This document shows, piece by piece, positions 24,650 through 33,527 of a stretch of 39,198 nt of DNA. Both the position numbers and the translations under genes were made by a program. The notes under the pieces were generated by a model. That model was not told the DNA's origin and did not search any database. It worked only from the letters and a program-made list of their open reading frames with translations. Positions within the stretch are counted from its first letter, which is position 1. The number at the start of each line of letters is the position of its first letter. Location of the stretch: NCBI GenBank assembly GCA_016790575.1, contig JAEUOU010000016.1:1-39198 (forward strand), read 5' to 3'. Source of the stretch: Burkholderiaceae bacterium. Lineage in GTDB: Bacteria; Pseudomonadota; Gammaproteobacteria; Burkholderiales; Burkholderiaceae_C.

Positions 24650-25780
24650 TCAGCCGCGGTGGTAGCGGTTGGGAACAAACGGCAGGGCGCAGACGTCCAT
24701 CGGCACGGCCTTGCCACGCACGATGGCGTTCAGGCGGGTGCCGGTCGCGGCCAGGTCGGCGCGCACGTATCCCATCGCCACGGGTTTGTCCGCTGTCGGG
24801 CCCAGCAGGCCGCTGGTGACTTCGCCGACGGGCTGGCCGGCAGCATCCTGCAGCACCACATGTTCGCGCACCGGCACCCGTTCCAGGGCCACCAGGCCGA
24901 CGCGTTTGCGGGCCGGGGGCGAGGTACCGTCCAGTTGCGCCAGCACGTGGCCGGCACCGGGAAAGCCGCCGGCGCGGGCGCCACCGGTGCGGCGCACCTT
25001 CTGGATGGCCCAGTTCAGCGCGGCCTCGGCGGGTGTCGTTGTGGTGTCGATGTCGTTGCCGTACAGGCACAGGCCCGCTTCCAGCCGCAGCGAATTGCGG
25101 GCGCCCAGCCCGACCGGCTTGACTTCGGGTTGTGCCAGCAGGGCGCGGGCAAAGGCATCCGCGCTCTCGGCGGGCAGCGAAATCTCGAAGCCGTCCTCGC
25201 CGGTGTAGCCGCTGCGCGTGACGTACAGGTCGGCCCCATTCCAGCGGGCCGCCATGCCGGTCATGAACACCAGTTGCCCGACACCGGGGAGAAGACGGGC
25301 GAGGGCGGTGACGGCCTGCGGCCCCTGCAGGGCCAGCAGGGCGCGGTCAAACTGGGCGGTGACGGTGCAGCGGTTGTCGATGCGCAGGGCGATGTGGGCC
25401 AGATCGCCGTGTTTGCAGGCGCCGTTGACCACGACAAACAGCTCATCGCCCCGGTTCACAAACATCAGGTCGTCGATGATGCCGCCGGCATCGTTGAGCA
25501 GCAGGCCGTAGCGCTGCCGGTTCTCGCCCAGGCCGATCACGTCGACCGGCATCAGGCTTTCGAAGGCCGCGGCGGCGTCCGGCCCTGACAGGGTGAGCTG
25601 GCCCATGTGCGACACGTCAAAAAGGCCGGCGGCGCTGCGGGTGTGGTGGTGTTCGGCCATCAGGCCGGCCGGGTACTGCACCGGCATGGCGTAGCCGGCA
25701 AACGGCACCATGCGGGCGCCGAGTTCGAGATGCAGCGCGTGCAGCGGGGTGTGTTGCAGGGAGGCGTCGGTGGCGGACAT
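24650..25780 (-). CDS. gcvT: Glycine cleavage system T protein (aminomethyltransferase)
   Basis: Tetrahydrofolate-dependent aminomethyltransferase that releases ammonia from the GcvH-bound intermediate and forms 5,10-methylene-THF. 376 residues from the ATG at 25780. The N-terminus has the typical TPLHALHLELGARMVPFAGYAMPVQY and GLFDVSHMGQL stretch. The catalytic Asp region and the C-terminal barrel (GEVTSGLLGPTADKPVAMGYV) are intact. A further in-frame ATG at 25810 would add ten unconserved residues. It is first in the gcvTHP operon, directly behind a tandem glycine riboswitch. The protein looks complete. Confidence 0.96.
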   Translation of the reverse strand: MSATDASLQHTPLHALHLELGARMVPFAGYAMPVQYPAGLMAEHHHTRSAAGLFDVSHMGQLTLSGPDAAAAFESLMPVDVIGLGENRQRYGLLLNDAGGIIDDLMFVNRGDELFVVVNGACKHGDLAHIALRIDNRCTVTAQFDRALLALQGPQAVTALARLLPGVGQLVFMTGMAARWNGADLYVTRSGYTGEDGFEISLPAESADAFARALLAQPEVKPVGLGARNSLRLEAGLCLYGNDIDTTTTPAEAALNWAIQKVRRTGGARAGGFPGAGHVLAQLDGTSPPARKRVGLVALERVPVREHVVLQDAAGQPVGEVTSGLLGPTADKPVAMGYVRADLAATGTRLNAIVRGKAVPMDVCALPFVPNRYHRG

Positions 25781-25844
25781 GAACCAGGCACTTTCAAGGG
25801 CATGAAACAACCACGGTTGTTGGCCGTGGGCTGCCCTCGCTGTC

Positions 25845-26050
25845 CGCTTTACCTGAGAGATTCACCGGGCCGGCTGGCGCCTGCTGCGGCTTGCTCCTTC
25901 GGTGGTCGCTGTGTCCACTTCGGACCAGCGACTCTCTCCAGGGAGGAAACGCCCTTGCGGACGCCTGTCAGTCCTTTATGCCTGAGCGTTCAGGGTCTTT
26001 GCAGACCTCCTGCGCCTTCGGCGGCCACCCGGGGTGACTCTCTCCTGACG
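25845..26050 (-). promoter_or_regulatory. Tandem glycine riboswitch upstream of gcvT
   Basis: Two aptamers on the minus strand. The first (about 25974-26047) opens with GGAGAGAG, has CCGAAGGCGC and closes with CGCTCAGGCA. The second (about 25851-25943) opens with CTGGAGAGAG, has ACCGAAGGAGCAA and closes with ATCTCTCAGG. This arrangement is typical for gcv operons and is expected to turn expression on with glycine. Confidence 0.92.
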
Positions 26051-26056
26051 GACGTA

Positions 26057-26085
26057 AGTATAGCGGGCGATCTCTGGCGGGTCAT
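26057..26085 (-). promoter_or_regulatory. Putative sigma-70 promoter of the gcvTHP operon
   Basis: On the minus strand, ATGACC (26080-26085) and TATACT (26057-26062) are separated by 17 bp, and the first riboswitch aptamer begins about 10 nt after the -10. The -35 overlaps the stop codon region of the upstream hypothetical gene. Confidence 0.5.
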
Positions 26086-26681
26086 GCCGGCTGGTCGTCG
26101 GGCAGCATCGCCGCGATGCGCTCGCTGATGGCGTCGGCGCGTTCGGCACCGGCAAGCGATTCGACCGTGGAGACGATGTCCCGCGCCACTGACAGCATCG
26201 TGTCGCGGTCGCGCGCCTCTCGCAGGGCCAGGCGATAGCGTTCCGCGGCGGCGGGATCGCGCCGCGCGAACAGCCGCTCGCAGATGTCGAACAGGAACAT
26301 TCGGGTGGTTGCCAGTGATCGACGACCAGCAAACTGGTCGGCTCCGCTGCGGCTTTCGGGTTCGGCGACGGGGGCGTCTGCCACGGGCGCGGGCGTCCGC
26401 GTGCCGCCCGGCCGGGATTGCGTCGTTCCGACGCCGGTACTGGCCGTCTGCGGGTTGGTGGACGCCGATCGTTTGCCTGGTCGTTGGCTCGCCAGGTCAA
26501 GGTATCCGTCCGTGACCAGACGACGCAGAACGGCCTCCGCTTCCCCGTCGAACAAGGCGCGCAGGTCGGCGTGGGTGCGGGTGCCGTCGGCCAGCAGCAG
26601 CAGGGTCCGCTCGCGCTGCTGCAGCTGACGCTGACCCGGCTGCAGCTCGGCGCGGGCCTTCTCTGTCTTGACGAGGAACAT
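26082..26681 (-). CDS. Hypothetical protein
   Basis: I do not recognise this 199-residue protein. Residues about 10-65 (ERTLLLLADGTRTHADLRALF, then AVLRRLVTDGYLDL) look like a small winged-helix-like module of the type that counts a filled or empty state. The middle (about 65-120) is Pro/Thr/Gly-rich and probably disordered. The C-terminal part (about 125-199) is helical, with LFDICERLFARRDPAAAERYRLALREA. No signal peptide or membrane segment. I start at the ATG at 26681 (MFLVKTEKAR), since residues upstream look non-coding. It lies 91 nt downstream of the TAXI genes and just before the gcv promoter. Confidence 0.6.
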   Translation of the reverse strand: MFLVKTEKARAELQPGQRQLQQRERTLLLLADGTRTHADLRALFDGEAEAVLRRLVTDGYLDLASQRPGKRSASTNPQTASTGVGTTQSRPGGTRTPAPVADAPVAEPESRSGADQFAGRRSLATTRMFLFDICERLFARRDPAAAERYRLALREARDRDTMLSVARDIVSTVESLAGAERADAISERIAAMLPDDQPA

Positions 26682-26772
26682 GGGCGGTATGGGTTGGTTC
26701 ACCGCACAGCATGCAAGGAAATGTTGACGAATCCGTGAAAACCCTGATGGTGACCCGGTCGGACGGGGCAAA

Positions 26773-28071
26773 TCAGCGCTGTCGCAACCGGGTAACCCGC
26801 TCGCGGGTTGCTGCGATGTGCTCTCTCAGCGAGTACCAGCGTTCGCTGAGCTCGGGCGGCAGCCGCATGCTGCGGACGCGATGCTCCAGCGCGTCCACTC
26901 GTGTCAGGGTGGCGCGCATATCCAAGGGGCGGTCGTGGGCCTGTTGCTCCAGTTCGGATTCCAGAAAACGCAGTTCGCCATAAAACGTCTTCAGTTGCGC
27001 GTCGGCCCGCCACGTCACGATGGTATCGGCCCGACGCAGCAGCAGAGCCACCAGGACCATGACCGGCAAAACGCCGAGCAGCCACCATTCGGCCCACTGC
27101 GCCACCCGGTAGGGCAGCATGGTGGCCAGGAGCGAGGCCGATCGCAGTCGGGCGATCTCGTTGGCATCGGGAACGGGGAAGTCGGCTCCTTGCATGGAGG
27201 GAAATTGCCCCTGTCGTTCCAGCATGCCGGTGACCCCGTGAACCTCGTAGGCAACCTCCAGAAGGGCCCTCTTGAGCGCAATGTGCATGTCACGCTGCAC
27301 CACCAGCTGGGTCATGGTGGCCACGGCGGTGATGTCGTTCGGCGGCAGGTCGGACGCCAATTCGAACGCGCCTTGCGGGATCAGGATCGGTCGCAATGTC
27401 GGCTGCGCGCGTGTCAATGCCTGCACGCGCTCGACACCCAGGAGTCGTACACCCGGCGTTCGCAACAGGTCGCCTACGGTGCCCGACTCGGCCGTCGCGA
27501 CGTGAACCACCGCGTCGACCCGGCCGTCCGTCAGGGCATCGACCGCGTTGCGGCCGACATCGTCGGTATGGGTCACGGCGGCGGGATCGATACCCGCGTG
27601 TCGCAGCAGCAGGTGCACCGCAAGACGATTCGATGATCCCTCAATGGACGAGGCAATGCGCAGACCCGCCAGGTCGCGCAGACTCTGAATCGGCGACCGT
27701 GCGAAGACCCAGACCATCTCCTGACCGATCACCGCCAGGGTCTGCACCGGCAAATTGCTGTCCCCGTACAGGCCTTGCACAAAAGCGGCAGCGACCGGAC
27801 CCTCGGTGCCCATGTGGGCCAATGGGTCCTGTGGGCGGGGGTGTGGCCTGATGGTGACGGCAACACCGCGGCGCTCCAGGCGCAAGGCATAGGCCTTGGC
27901 GATGGCCATGTAGCTGCTGCCGGGCGGTCCGACGCCGATGACCAGGCTGGGCGGCGGAACCGGTTTCCACAGCCGGAACAGGCCAACCAGCGTCATGATG
28001 GCGACCAGGACGATAACGGCGGCGAGAACCGGTGCCACAAGAGTTCTACCGGACGGACGGTGTGCTTTCAT
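26773..28071 (-). CDS. Membrane-anchored TAXI-family solute-binding protein (copy 1)
   Basis: A 432-residue protein of the TAXI branch of TRAP-type binding proteins. The substrate-binding domain lies between two predicted membrane helices, about 11-33 and 328-347. Its signature GVGPPGSSYMAIAKAYA (46-62) and VQGLYG segments match TAXI proteins. Unlike secreted binding proteins, a C-terminal cytoplasmic tail (348-432) with a coiled-coil look begins FYGELRFLESEL. No TRAP permease subunit is present. Its ATG overlaps the stop of copy 2 in an ATGA. The two are clearly paralogues. Ligand unknown; a sensory role is possible but only inferred. Confidence 0.85.
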   Translation of the reverse strand: MKAHRPSGRTLVAPVLAAVIVLVAIMTLVGLFRLWKPVPPPSLVIGVGPPGSSYMAIAKAYALRLERRGVAVTIRPHPRPQDPLAHMGTEGPVAAAFVQGLYGDSNLPVQTLAVIGQEMVWVFARSPIQSLRDLAGLRIASSIEGSSNRLAVHLLLRHAGIDPAAVTHTDDVGRNAVDALTDGRVDAVVHVATAESGTVGDLLRTPGVRLLGVERVQALTRAQPTLRPILIPQGAFELASDLPPNDITAVATMTQLVVQRDMHIALKRALLEVAYEVHGVTGMLERQGQFPSMQGADFPVPDANEIARLRSASLLATMLPYRVAQWAEWWLLGVLPVMVLVALLLRRADTIVTWRADAQLKTFYGELRFLESELEQQAHDRPLDMRATLTRVDALEHRVRSMRLPPELSERWYSLREHIAATRERVTRLRQR

Positions 28072-29390
28072 CGGCCACGCATCCTTTCCAGCCGACGCCG
28101 CACAAAACCGATGTGCTGATGTAGCTGGTACTGCCTTTGCAACAAGTCCTCCGGCAAGCGGATGCGGTCCAGTGATTGCTCAATGGCCGCCAGACGGGTC
28201 GACACCCGGTGGAACTCCAGTGGCGACAGCCCCGAACTGTTCAGATCGTCTTCAATGAAACGCAATTCCCCATAGGTTTGCGCGATCTGCCGATTGAGGC
28301 GCCAGCGCAGCCAGGCTGGCACTGCGCGCCACAGCAACCAGGCGCCGATCAGAACCGGCAGACCGACAACCAGCAGCCGAAACACGATTTCGGCCCACCA
28401 GAAAGGCAACCACCGGTGCAAAGGGTCAGCCAGCCCGGCGTAGGTCTGACGGGCTTCGATCGAGCCCGGGAAGTCACTGACCCGGAGCGCCGGGAAATCG
28501 CCTGCCCGGTGAAAAACGCCCTCTCCGCCGTGCACCTCGGTGGCGACCCGTGCGGCCAGCCGTTTGAGCGAGGGATGCAGGTCCACCCGCACCAGCAGGT
28601 GGGTCGGTGTGGTCAGTACGGTGGTGTCGCGTGCGGGCTTTCCGTCCCCCAGAGCGTCCTGGGCCAGCAGGCGGGGTTCGAGAAAATTGTGGTTCAGGGC
28701 GACCTTGCGTATCTGGGAAAGCCCGATCGGCAACTGGCCTGAACCTTCGAGCAAGGCCCGCACAGCGGGCGACGAGGGCGAGGCAACCATCAATACGGAA
28801 TCAATCTCGCCGTTGCGCAGCGCGGTCGCGGCGGCTGCCCCGGTCAGCGGACTCCACCGGATATCGTCGGGACGAATGCGATAGGGCCGAAGCAAGCGCT
28901 GGGCCAGTGCCCGGTGCCCGCTGCCGGTCGGGCCGGCAGCCAGGCGCTGCCCCTTGAGTTGGCTCAGGGAATGCAAACCGGCGACCCGGCTGAACAACCA
29001 GACGGCCTCCACATCCATGTTGCCCAGGGATTGGACCCGGGCAACACTGGCGCTGTCATCAATCGGCGAAGACCAGCCGAAACCGCCTTGTACCAGCGCC
29101 AGGTCCGCCTGGGCCGGTACGGCAGCCAGACGTTCCAGGTTCAATGCCGATCCGTCGGATTCGAGGATTTCGACTGCGATGCCGTGCCGGGCGAACTCCT
29201 CGGCATACCGGCGGGCGTGCTGGTGGTAGGCCCCGTCGGGTAGGCCCGCCGAGAAAACCAGCCGAGCGGGCGGCAGGGGAAAAGTGCGGATCCAGAGTAA
29301 CGCGAAGATGACCAGCGCCAGGACGGCAATCGGCATCCGGATCCAAAGCCAGCGATGCCGATAGACGAGCGCGGTAAGCGAGACCTCCAT
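28068..29390 (-). CDS. Membrane-anchored TAXI-family solute-binding protein (copy 2)
   Basis: A 440-residue paralogue of the following gene, with the same layout: an N-terminal helix (about 19-36), a TAXI domain starting LVFSAGLPDGAYHQHARRYAEEF, a second helix near 335-355, and a tail with TYGELRFIEDDL, nearly the same motif as in copy 1. The Gly-rich ligand loop reads LPDGAY here against GPPGSSY in copy 1, so ligand preference may differ. The start at 29390 is the first ATG. GGAGG lies 12 nt upstream, a long spacing. A CATAAT box at 29419-29424 (minus) could be its promoter. It is translationally coupled to copy 1. Confidence 0.83.
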   Translation of the reverse strand: MEVSLTALVYRHRWLWIRMPIAVLALVIFALLWIRTFPLPPARLVFSAGLPDGAYHQHARRYAEEFARHGIAVEILESDGSALNLERLAAVPAQADLALVQGGFGWSSPIDDSASVARVQSLGNMDVEAVWLFSRVAGLHSLSQLKGQRLAAGPTGSGHRALAQRLLRPYRIRPDDIRWSPLTGAAAATALRNGEIDSVLMVASPSSPAVRALLEGSGQLPIGLSQIRKVALNHNFLEPRLLAQDALGDGKPARDTTVLTTPTHLLVRVDLHPSLKRLAARVATEVHGGEGVFHRAGDFPALRVSDFPGSIEARQTYAGLADPLHRWLPFWWAEIVFRLLVVGLPVLIGAWLLWRAVPAWLRWRLNRQIAQTYGELRFIEDDLNSSGLSPLEFHRVSTRLAAIEQSLDRIRLPEDLLQRQYQLHQHIGFVRRRLERMRGR

Positions 29391-29456
29391 GACGGGCCCG
29401 GTCCTCCTTCGGCCGCGATTATGGAGGACGGCGTGGCGCGGACGGCAATCTTTTTT

Positions 29457-31157
29457 CTACATACCGGCGTAGTTCGGGCCGCCGCCGCCCTCCGGCGTGA
29501 CCCAGACGATGTTCTGTGTCGGATCCTTGATGTCGCAGGTTTTGCAGTGAACGCAGTTCTGTGCGTTGATCTGCAGGCGTTGGGCGTTTCCACCCTTGGC
29601 CTCGTCAGGCACATACTCGTATACCCCCGCCGGGCAGTAGCGGGCCTCCGGGCCGGCGTACTTTGCCAGGTTGATGTTGACGGGTACCGACGCGTCTTTC
29701 AGCGTGAGATGCGCCGGCTGGTTTTCTTCGTGATTGGTGTTGCTGACGAACACACTGGAGAGCCGGTCGAAGGTGATCTTGCCGTCCGGTTTCGGGTAGA
29801 CGATCGGTTGGCACTCGGCCGCGGGCTTGAGGTAGGCGTGGTCGGGTTTGTCGCGGCGCAGCGTCCAGGGGATGTGGCCGCGCAGCACAAACTGCTCGAA
29901 CCCGTTCATCAGCGTGCCGACGGTGAGGCCATGCTTGAACCAGTTCTTGAAGTTGCGGTCCTTGTTCAGCTCGGTGTGCAGCCAGCTGGCGTCGAAGGCT
30001 TCGGGGTAGGCGGTCAGCTCGTCCTGCGAGCGGCCGGCGACGAGGGCATCATAGGCCGCTTCGGCGGCCAGCATGCCGGTCTTGATGGCGGCGTGGCTGC
30101 CCTTGATGCGGCTGACGTTCAGGAAACCGGCGTCGCAGCCCACCAGCGCGCCACCCGGGAAGACAAATTTCGGCAGCGAGTTGATTCCGCTGGCGTTGAT
30201 GGCCCTCGCGCCGTAGGACAGCCGTTTTGCGGTGACCTCGCCTTTGTCGTTTTCCAGGTAGTAACGGACATTGCGGTGGGTCTTCCAGCGTTGAAACTCT
30301 TCGAACGGGCTCAGGTAGGGGTTGGCGTAGCCCAGGCCGGTGACGAAGCCCATGGCGACCTTGTTGCCTTCAAGGTGATACAGGAATGCGCCGCCGTAGG
30401 TGTTCTCGTCCATGGGCCAGCCCGCCGTGTGCATGACGAAACCAGGCTGGTGGCGTTTGGGATCGATTTCCCACAACTCCTTGATGCCGATGCCCCAGCT
30501 TTGCGGGTCCCGGCCTTCGTCAAGGTGGTACCTTGCGATGACCTGTTTGCCCAGGTGCCCGCGAGCGCCCTCCGCAAAGATGGTGTATTTGCCCAGCAGC
30601 TCCATGCCAAGCTGGAAGTTTTCGGTTGGCTCGCCGTCCTTGCCGACACCCATGTTGCCGGTGGCGACCCCGCGTACGGCGCCAGCATCGTTGTACAGCA
30701 CTTCCGCAGCGGTAAAGCCCGGGAAAATCTCGACACCCAGCGCCTCGGCCTGCTCGCCAAGCCATTTGGTGACTGCACCCAGGCTGACGATGTAGTTGCC
30801 GTGGTTGTCGGCAAACGGGGGCAGGAACAGGTTGGGAACCCGAAACGATGAGTTCTCACCGAGAAAGATGTAGGCATCGTCGGTGACCGGCTGGTGCAGC
30901 GGTGCGCCTCTTTCCTTCCAGTCGGGAAACAGTTCGGTCAGGGCTTTCGGATCCATGATGGCGCCCGAGAGGATGTGCGCCCCCGGCTCGGAGCCCTTTT
31001 CGAGCACGACAACCGAGACATCGGTGCCCTTCTCGGCGGCCAGCTGTTTGAGCCGGATTGCGGTGGACAGGCCACCGGGGCCGCCACCGACCACGACCAC
31101 GTCGTATTCCATGGCCTCACGGGGGCCATACTGCGCGAGGAGTTCGTCGTTTGTCAT
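29457..31157 (-). CDS. Electron transfer flavoprotein-ubiquinone oxidoreductase
   Basis: Membrane-associated FAD and 4Fe-4S enzyme that passes electrons from ETF (fed by acyl-CoA dehydrogenases) to ubiquinone. 566 residues, the expected length. The N-terminal FAD motif GGGPGG is at 24-29, and GAHILSGAIMDP follows near 58-69. The C-terminal cluster domain carries four Cys, one in YCPAGVYE and three in NCVHCKTC, consistent with 4Fe-4S binding. Divergent from the SDR operon across a 145-bp spacer. The ETF subunits themselves are outside the window. Confidence 0.96.
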   Translation of the reverse strand: MTNDELLAQYGPREAMEYDVVVVGGGPGGLSTAIRLKQLAAEKGTDVSVVVLEKGSEPGAHILSGAIMDPKALTELFPDWKERGAPLHQPVTDDAYIFLGENSSFRVPNLFLPPFADNHGNYIVSLGAVTKWLGEQAEALGVEIFPGFTAAEVLYNDAGAVRGVATGNMGVGKDGEPTENFQLGMELLGKYTIFAEGARGHLGKQVIARYHLDEGRDPQSWGIGIKELWEIDPKRHQPGFVMHTAGWPMDENTYGGAFLYHLEGNKVAMGFVTGLGYANPYLSPFEEFQRWKTHRNVRYYLENDKGEVTAKRLSYGARAINASGINSLPKFVFPGGALVGCDAGFLNVSRIKGSHAAIKTGMLAAEAAYDALVAGRSQDELTAYPEAFDASWLHTELNKDRNFKNWFKHGLTVGTLMNGFEQFVLRGHIPWTLRRDKPDHAYLKPAAECQPIVYPKPDGKITFDRLSSVFVSNTNHEENQPAHLTLKDASVPVNINLAKYAGPEARYCPAGVYEYVPDEAKGGNAQRLQINAQNCVHCKTCDIKDPTQNIVWVTPEGGGGPNYAGM

Positions 31158-31267
31158 TGGGTTTCTCGTCTCTGATGTAATGCTCGGGGGTGGGGTGATT
31201 GTCGGCGCAGTTTGTGCCGGAGTCTGTCGGCCCCACGACGATTCTAGTCAGCGGAATGCTGAGAATC

Positions 31268-31279
31268 GAACGATCGTAC
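31268..31279. promoter_or_regulatory. Possible TetR-type operator (GAACGATCGTAC)
   Basis: Twelve-bp near-palindrome with a perfect ACGATCGT centre. It sits just upstream of a TACTAT box in the spacer between ETF-QO and the SDR gene. The regulator is unknown. Confidence 0.3.
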
Positions 31280-31302
31280 TATTTTTAGTGGAGCTTCTCT
31301 GT

Positions 31303-32085
31303 ATGGCATTCAGTATCGATCTATCGGGCCGTGTTGCCCTGGTTACCGGCGCGTCCAGTGGCCTGGGGGCCCAGTTCGCCCGCACACTCGCGCGCGCCGG
31401 GGCCGGCGTGGTACTCGCCAGCCGCCGGGTCGACAAACTCAAGGAACTTCGCGCCCGCATCGAGGGCGAAGGCGGAGACGCCCATGTGGTGGAACTGGAT
31501 GTGACCAGCACCGATTCGATTGCGGCCGCCGTGGCCCATGCGGAAACCGAGATGGGTTCGATCGACATCCTTGTCAACAACTCCGGAGTAAGCACCACCC
31601 AGCGCCTTCAGGAGGTCCGCGAGGATGACTTCGATTTCATTTTCAACACCAACGTGCGGGGCGCGTTTTTTGTTGCCCAGGAAGTGGGCAAACGCATGTT
31701 GGCCCGCGCCAAGGGCGCGGCCCCCGGCAGTTACACCGGGGGGCGCATCATCAATATCGCCTCGGTCGCCGGGCTTCGGGTCTTGCCGCAGATTGGCGTC
31801 TACTGCATGAGCAAGGCTGCGGTGGTGCAGATGACCCGAGCGATGGCAACCGAATGGGGACGGTACGGCATCAATGTCAACGCCATCTGTCCCGGCTATA
31901 TCGACACCGAGATCAACCACCACCACTGGGAAACCGAGCAAGGTCGAAAACTGGTGCAGATGTTGCCCCGCAAACGGGTGGGTCAACCGCAAGACCTTGA
32001 CGCCCTGCTGGTGATGCTGGCCAGCGATCAGAGCCACTTCATCAACGGAGCCATCATCTCCGCGGACGACGGGTTCGGTGTCTGA
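31303..32085 (+). CDS. SDR-family oxidoreductase
   Basis: A 260-residue classical short-chain dehydrogenase. The cofactor motif TGASSGLG is at 15-22, NNSG at 92-95, and the catalytic Ser154, Tyr167 and Lys171 lie in the IASVAG and YCMSK stretches, all intact. PGYIDTEIN follows the active site. It is probably NAD(P)-dependent and acts on a hydroxyacyl or related alcohol, given its partners (thioesterase, divergent ETF-QO), but this is inference. I start at the ATG at 31303, with GGAG 9 nt upstream. The longer frame from 30883 overlaps the opposite-strand ETF-QO gene. First gene of a three-gene operon. Confidence 0.93.
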   Translation: MAFSIDLSGRVALVTGASSGLGAQFARTLARAGAGVVLASRRVDKLKELRARIEGEGGDAHVVELDVTSTDSIAAAVAHAETEMGSIDILVNNSGVSTTQRLQEVREDDFDFIFNTNVRGAFFVAQEVGKRMLARAKGAAPGSYTGGRIINIASVAGLRVLPQIGVYCMSKAAVVQMTRAMATEWGRYGINVNAICPGYIDTEINHHHWETEQGRKLVQMLPRKRVGQPQDLDALLVMLASDQSHFINGAIISADDGFGV

Positions 32086-33004
32086 ACGGCGGGAGCCTTC
32101 GCGGGCGCTGACGACCGGTGTCCTTGCCGGACTGGGTGCCGGCGCGCTGTGGGGGCTGGTATTTGTGGCGCCGCACATGGCCCCCGGGTTGTCCTCGCTG
32201 GACCTCGCCGCGGGGCGCTTTGTCAGCTACGGCCTGGTGTCGGTCTTGCTGCTTGCCGTGGTGCCCGGTGCCAGGGCCTGGCCGTCAGCATCGCAGGCCC
32301 TGTGGGCGCTGGGGTTGAGTGTGCTGGGTTTCACGGGCTACTACTGGCTGCTGGTTCTGGCCATCCGCGATGCCGGGACCGAAGTGCCAACGCTCATCAT
32401 CGGCACCATACCGCTGTGGGTCATGTTGCTGGGCAAGCCGGCCGGTCTGCGGTGGGCGGCTTTGCTGCCAGGGCTCGCTTTCACAGCCACCGGGCTGGTC
32501 TTGATGATGCACGCGCAGCATGACGGGTCCGTGCCGGGCGACGGCCCCGCCGATTTTGCCCGCGGGGTCTTCTGGGCTGTCGCCGCCATGGCCTGCTGGA
32601 CCGCCTTCTCGCTGCTGAATGCGACCTGGCTCGCGCGCCACCCCGAGGTCAGTGCGGCAACCTGGGCCAACTGGCTGGGTCTCGCGACCGGTGCGGGCGC
32701 GTTGGCCTTGTGGCTGGTTTTTGGCACTCCCGCTGCGGAACTGGCGGCCCGGCCAGGCATCGGCCTGGCGGTGGTGGTGTGTATGGCGACCGGACTGGGC
32801 TCGGCCTGGCTGGCCACGGTGCTGTGGAACATGGCCAGCCAACAATTGCCGGCGAGCCTGTGTGGTCAGCTGATTGTGAGCGAGACGGTGTTCGCGCTGC
32901 TCTATTCTTTTGTCTGGGACGGTCGCTGGCCGACCCTTTTCCAATGGGCCGCTGGTGTGCTGTTTACCACCGGCATCCTCTTTTCCATCAAGGCACACCG
33001 ATGA
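32078..33004 (+). CDS. DMT-superfamily (EamA) transporter
   Basis: A 308-residue membrane protein with about ten hydrophobic helices and two EamA repeats. The first repeat begins LAGLGAGALWGLVFVAPHM, and the second ends with LIVSETVFALLYSFVWDGRW, a form of the conserved E-x-x-x-x-x-L stretch. The start is a GTG at 32078 that overlaps the end of the SDR gene by 8 bp, so translation is probably coupled. Its stop overlaps the next start by ATGA. Substrate unknown. It is not closely similar to the other DMT protein in the window. Confidence 0.87.
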   Translation: MSERREPSRALTTGVLAGLGAGALWGLVFVAPHMAPGLSSLDLAAGRFVSYGLVSVLLLAVVPGARAWPSASQALWALGLSVLGFTGYYWLLVLAIRDAGTEVPTLIIGTIPLWVMLLGKPAGLRWAALLPGLAFTATGLVLMMHAQHDGSVPGDGPADFARGVFWAVAAMACWTAFSLLNATWLARHPEVSAATWANWLGLATGAGALALWLVFGTPAAELAARPGIGLAVVVCMATGLGSAWLATVLWNMASQQLPASLCGQLIVSETVFALLYSFVWDGRWPTLFQWAAGVLFTTGILFSIKAHR

Positions 33005-33423
33005 AACTGGAGCTTCCCGAGAACAAGAAAAAGGTGTTCACCATGACCATTCCCATTCGCTGGGGCGACATGGACGCCATGGGGCACCTCAACAACACGC
33101 TGTATTTCCGCTACATGGAAATCATCCGGATCGAATGGTTCCGCTCGATCGGGTGCATGGTGGACGCGTCCGGACAAGGGCCCGTGATCGTCAATGCCTT
33201 CTGCAACTTCTACCGGCAGTTCGAATACCCCGGCGACGTTCTGGCGACGATGTACGTCAGCGATCCGGGCCGCAGCACCTTCGAGAGCTGGTGCACCATG
33301 GAACGGGCTGACCAGCCCGGCGTGATCCATGCCGCCGGCGGTGCGACGACGATCTGGGTGGATTTTCCCAAGCAGAAGTCCGTAGCGCTACCGGACTGGG
33401 TTCGGAAACTGGTGGCAGACTGA
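33001..33423 (+). CDS. Acyl-CoA thioesterase, hotdog fold
   Basis: A 140-residue single hotdog domain of the 4-hydroxybenzoyl-CoA thioesterase / YbgC-like group. The diagnostic RWGDMDAMGHLNN stretch is at about residues 20-32, with the catalytic acidic residue in GDMD and the helix entry in HLNN. It hydrolyses an acyl-CoA of unknown chain. The ATG at 33001 overlaps the DMT stop (ATGA), making the SDR-DMT-thioesterase set one translationally linked operon. A hairpin element (copy D) follows. Confidence 0.9.
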   Translation: MKLELPENKKKVFTMTIPIRWGDMDAMGHLNNTLYFRYMEIIRIEWFRSIGCMVDASGQGPVIVNAFCNFYRQFEYPGDVLATMYVSDPGRSTFESWCTMERADQPGVIHAAGGATTIWVDFPKQKSVALPDWVRKLVAD

Positions 33424-33469
33424 ACAGGCAACCGAACCGCGCCCCCGGCCGCCCGGCGGTCGGAATTAT

Positions 33470-33527
33470 CAGAGTTTTCTGCCCATACCCAGCGCAAAAA
33501 GGTCTTTTTGCGCTACCAAAAACGTAG
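33470..33527 (+). repeat. Intergenic hairpin element, copy D
   Basis: Best-preserved copy. The inner stem AGCGCAAAAA (33491-33500) and TTTTTGCGCT (33505-33514) is a perfect 10-bp pair around loop GGTC, with flanks CATACCC on the left and ACCAAAAACGTAG on the right. The element ends right at the stop codon of the AhpD-like gene, between convergent gene ends. Confidence 0.88.

Noticed and set aside
22880-25588. 902-codon plus-strand open frame opposite gcvP, gcvH and gcvT
   Set aside because: Antisense shadow of three certain genes; Gly/His/Arg-rich composition is typical of GC-driven spurious frames.
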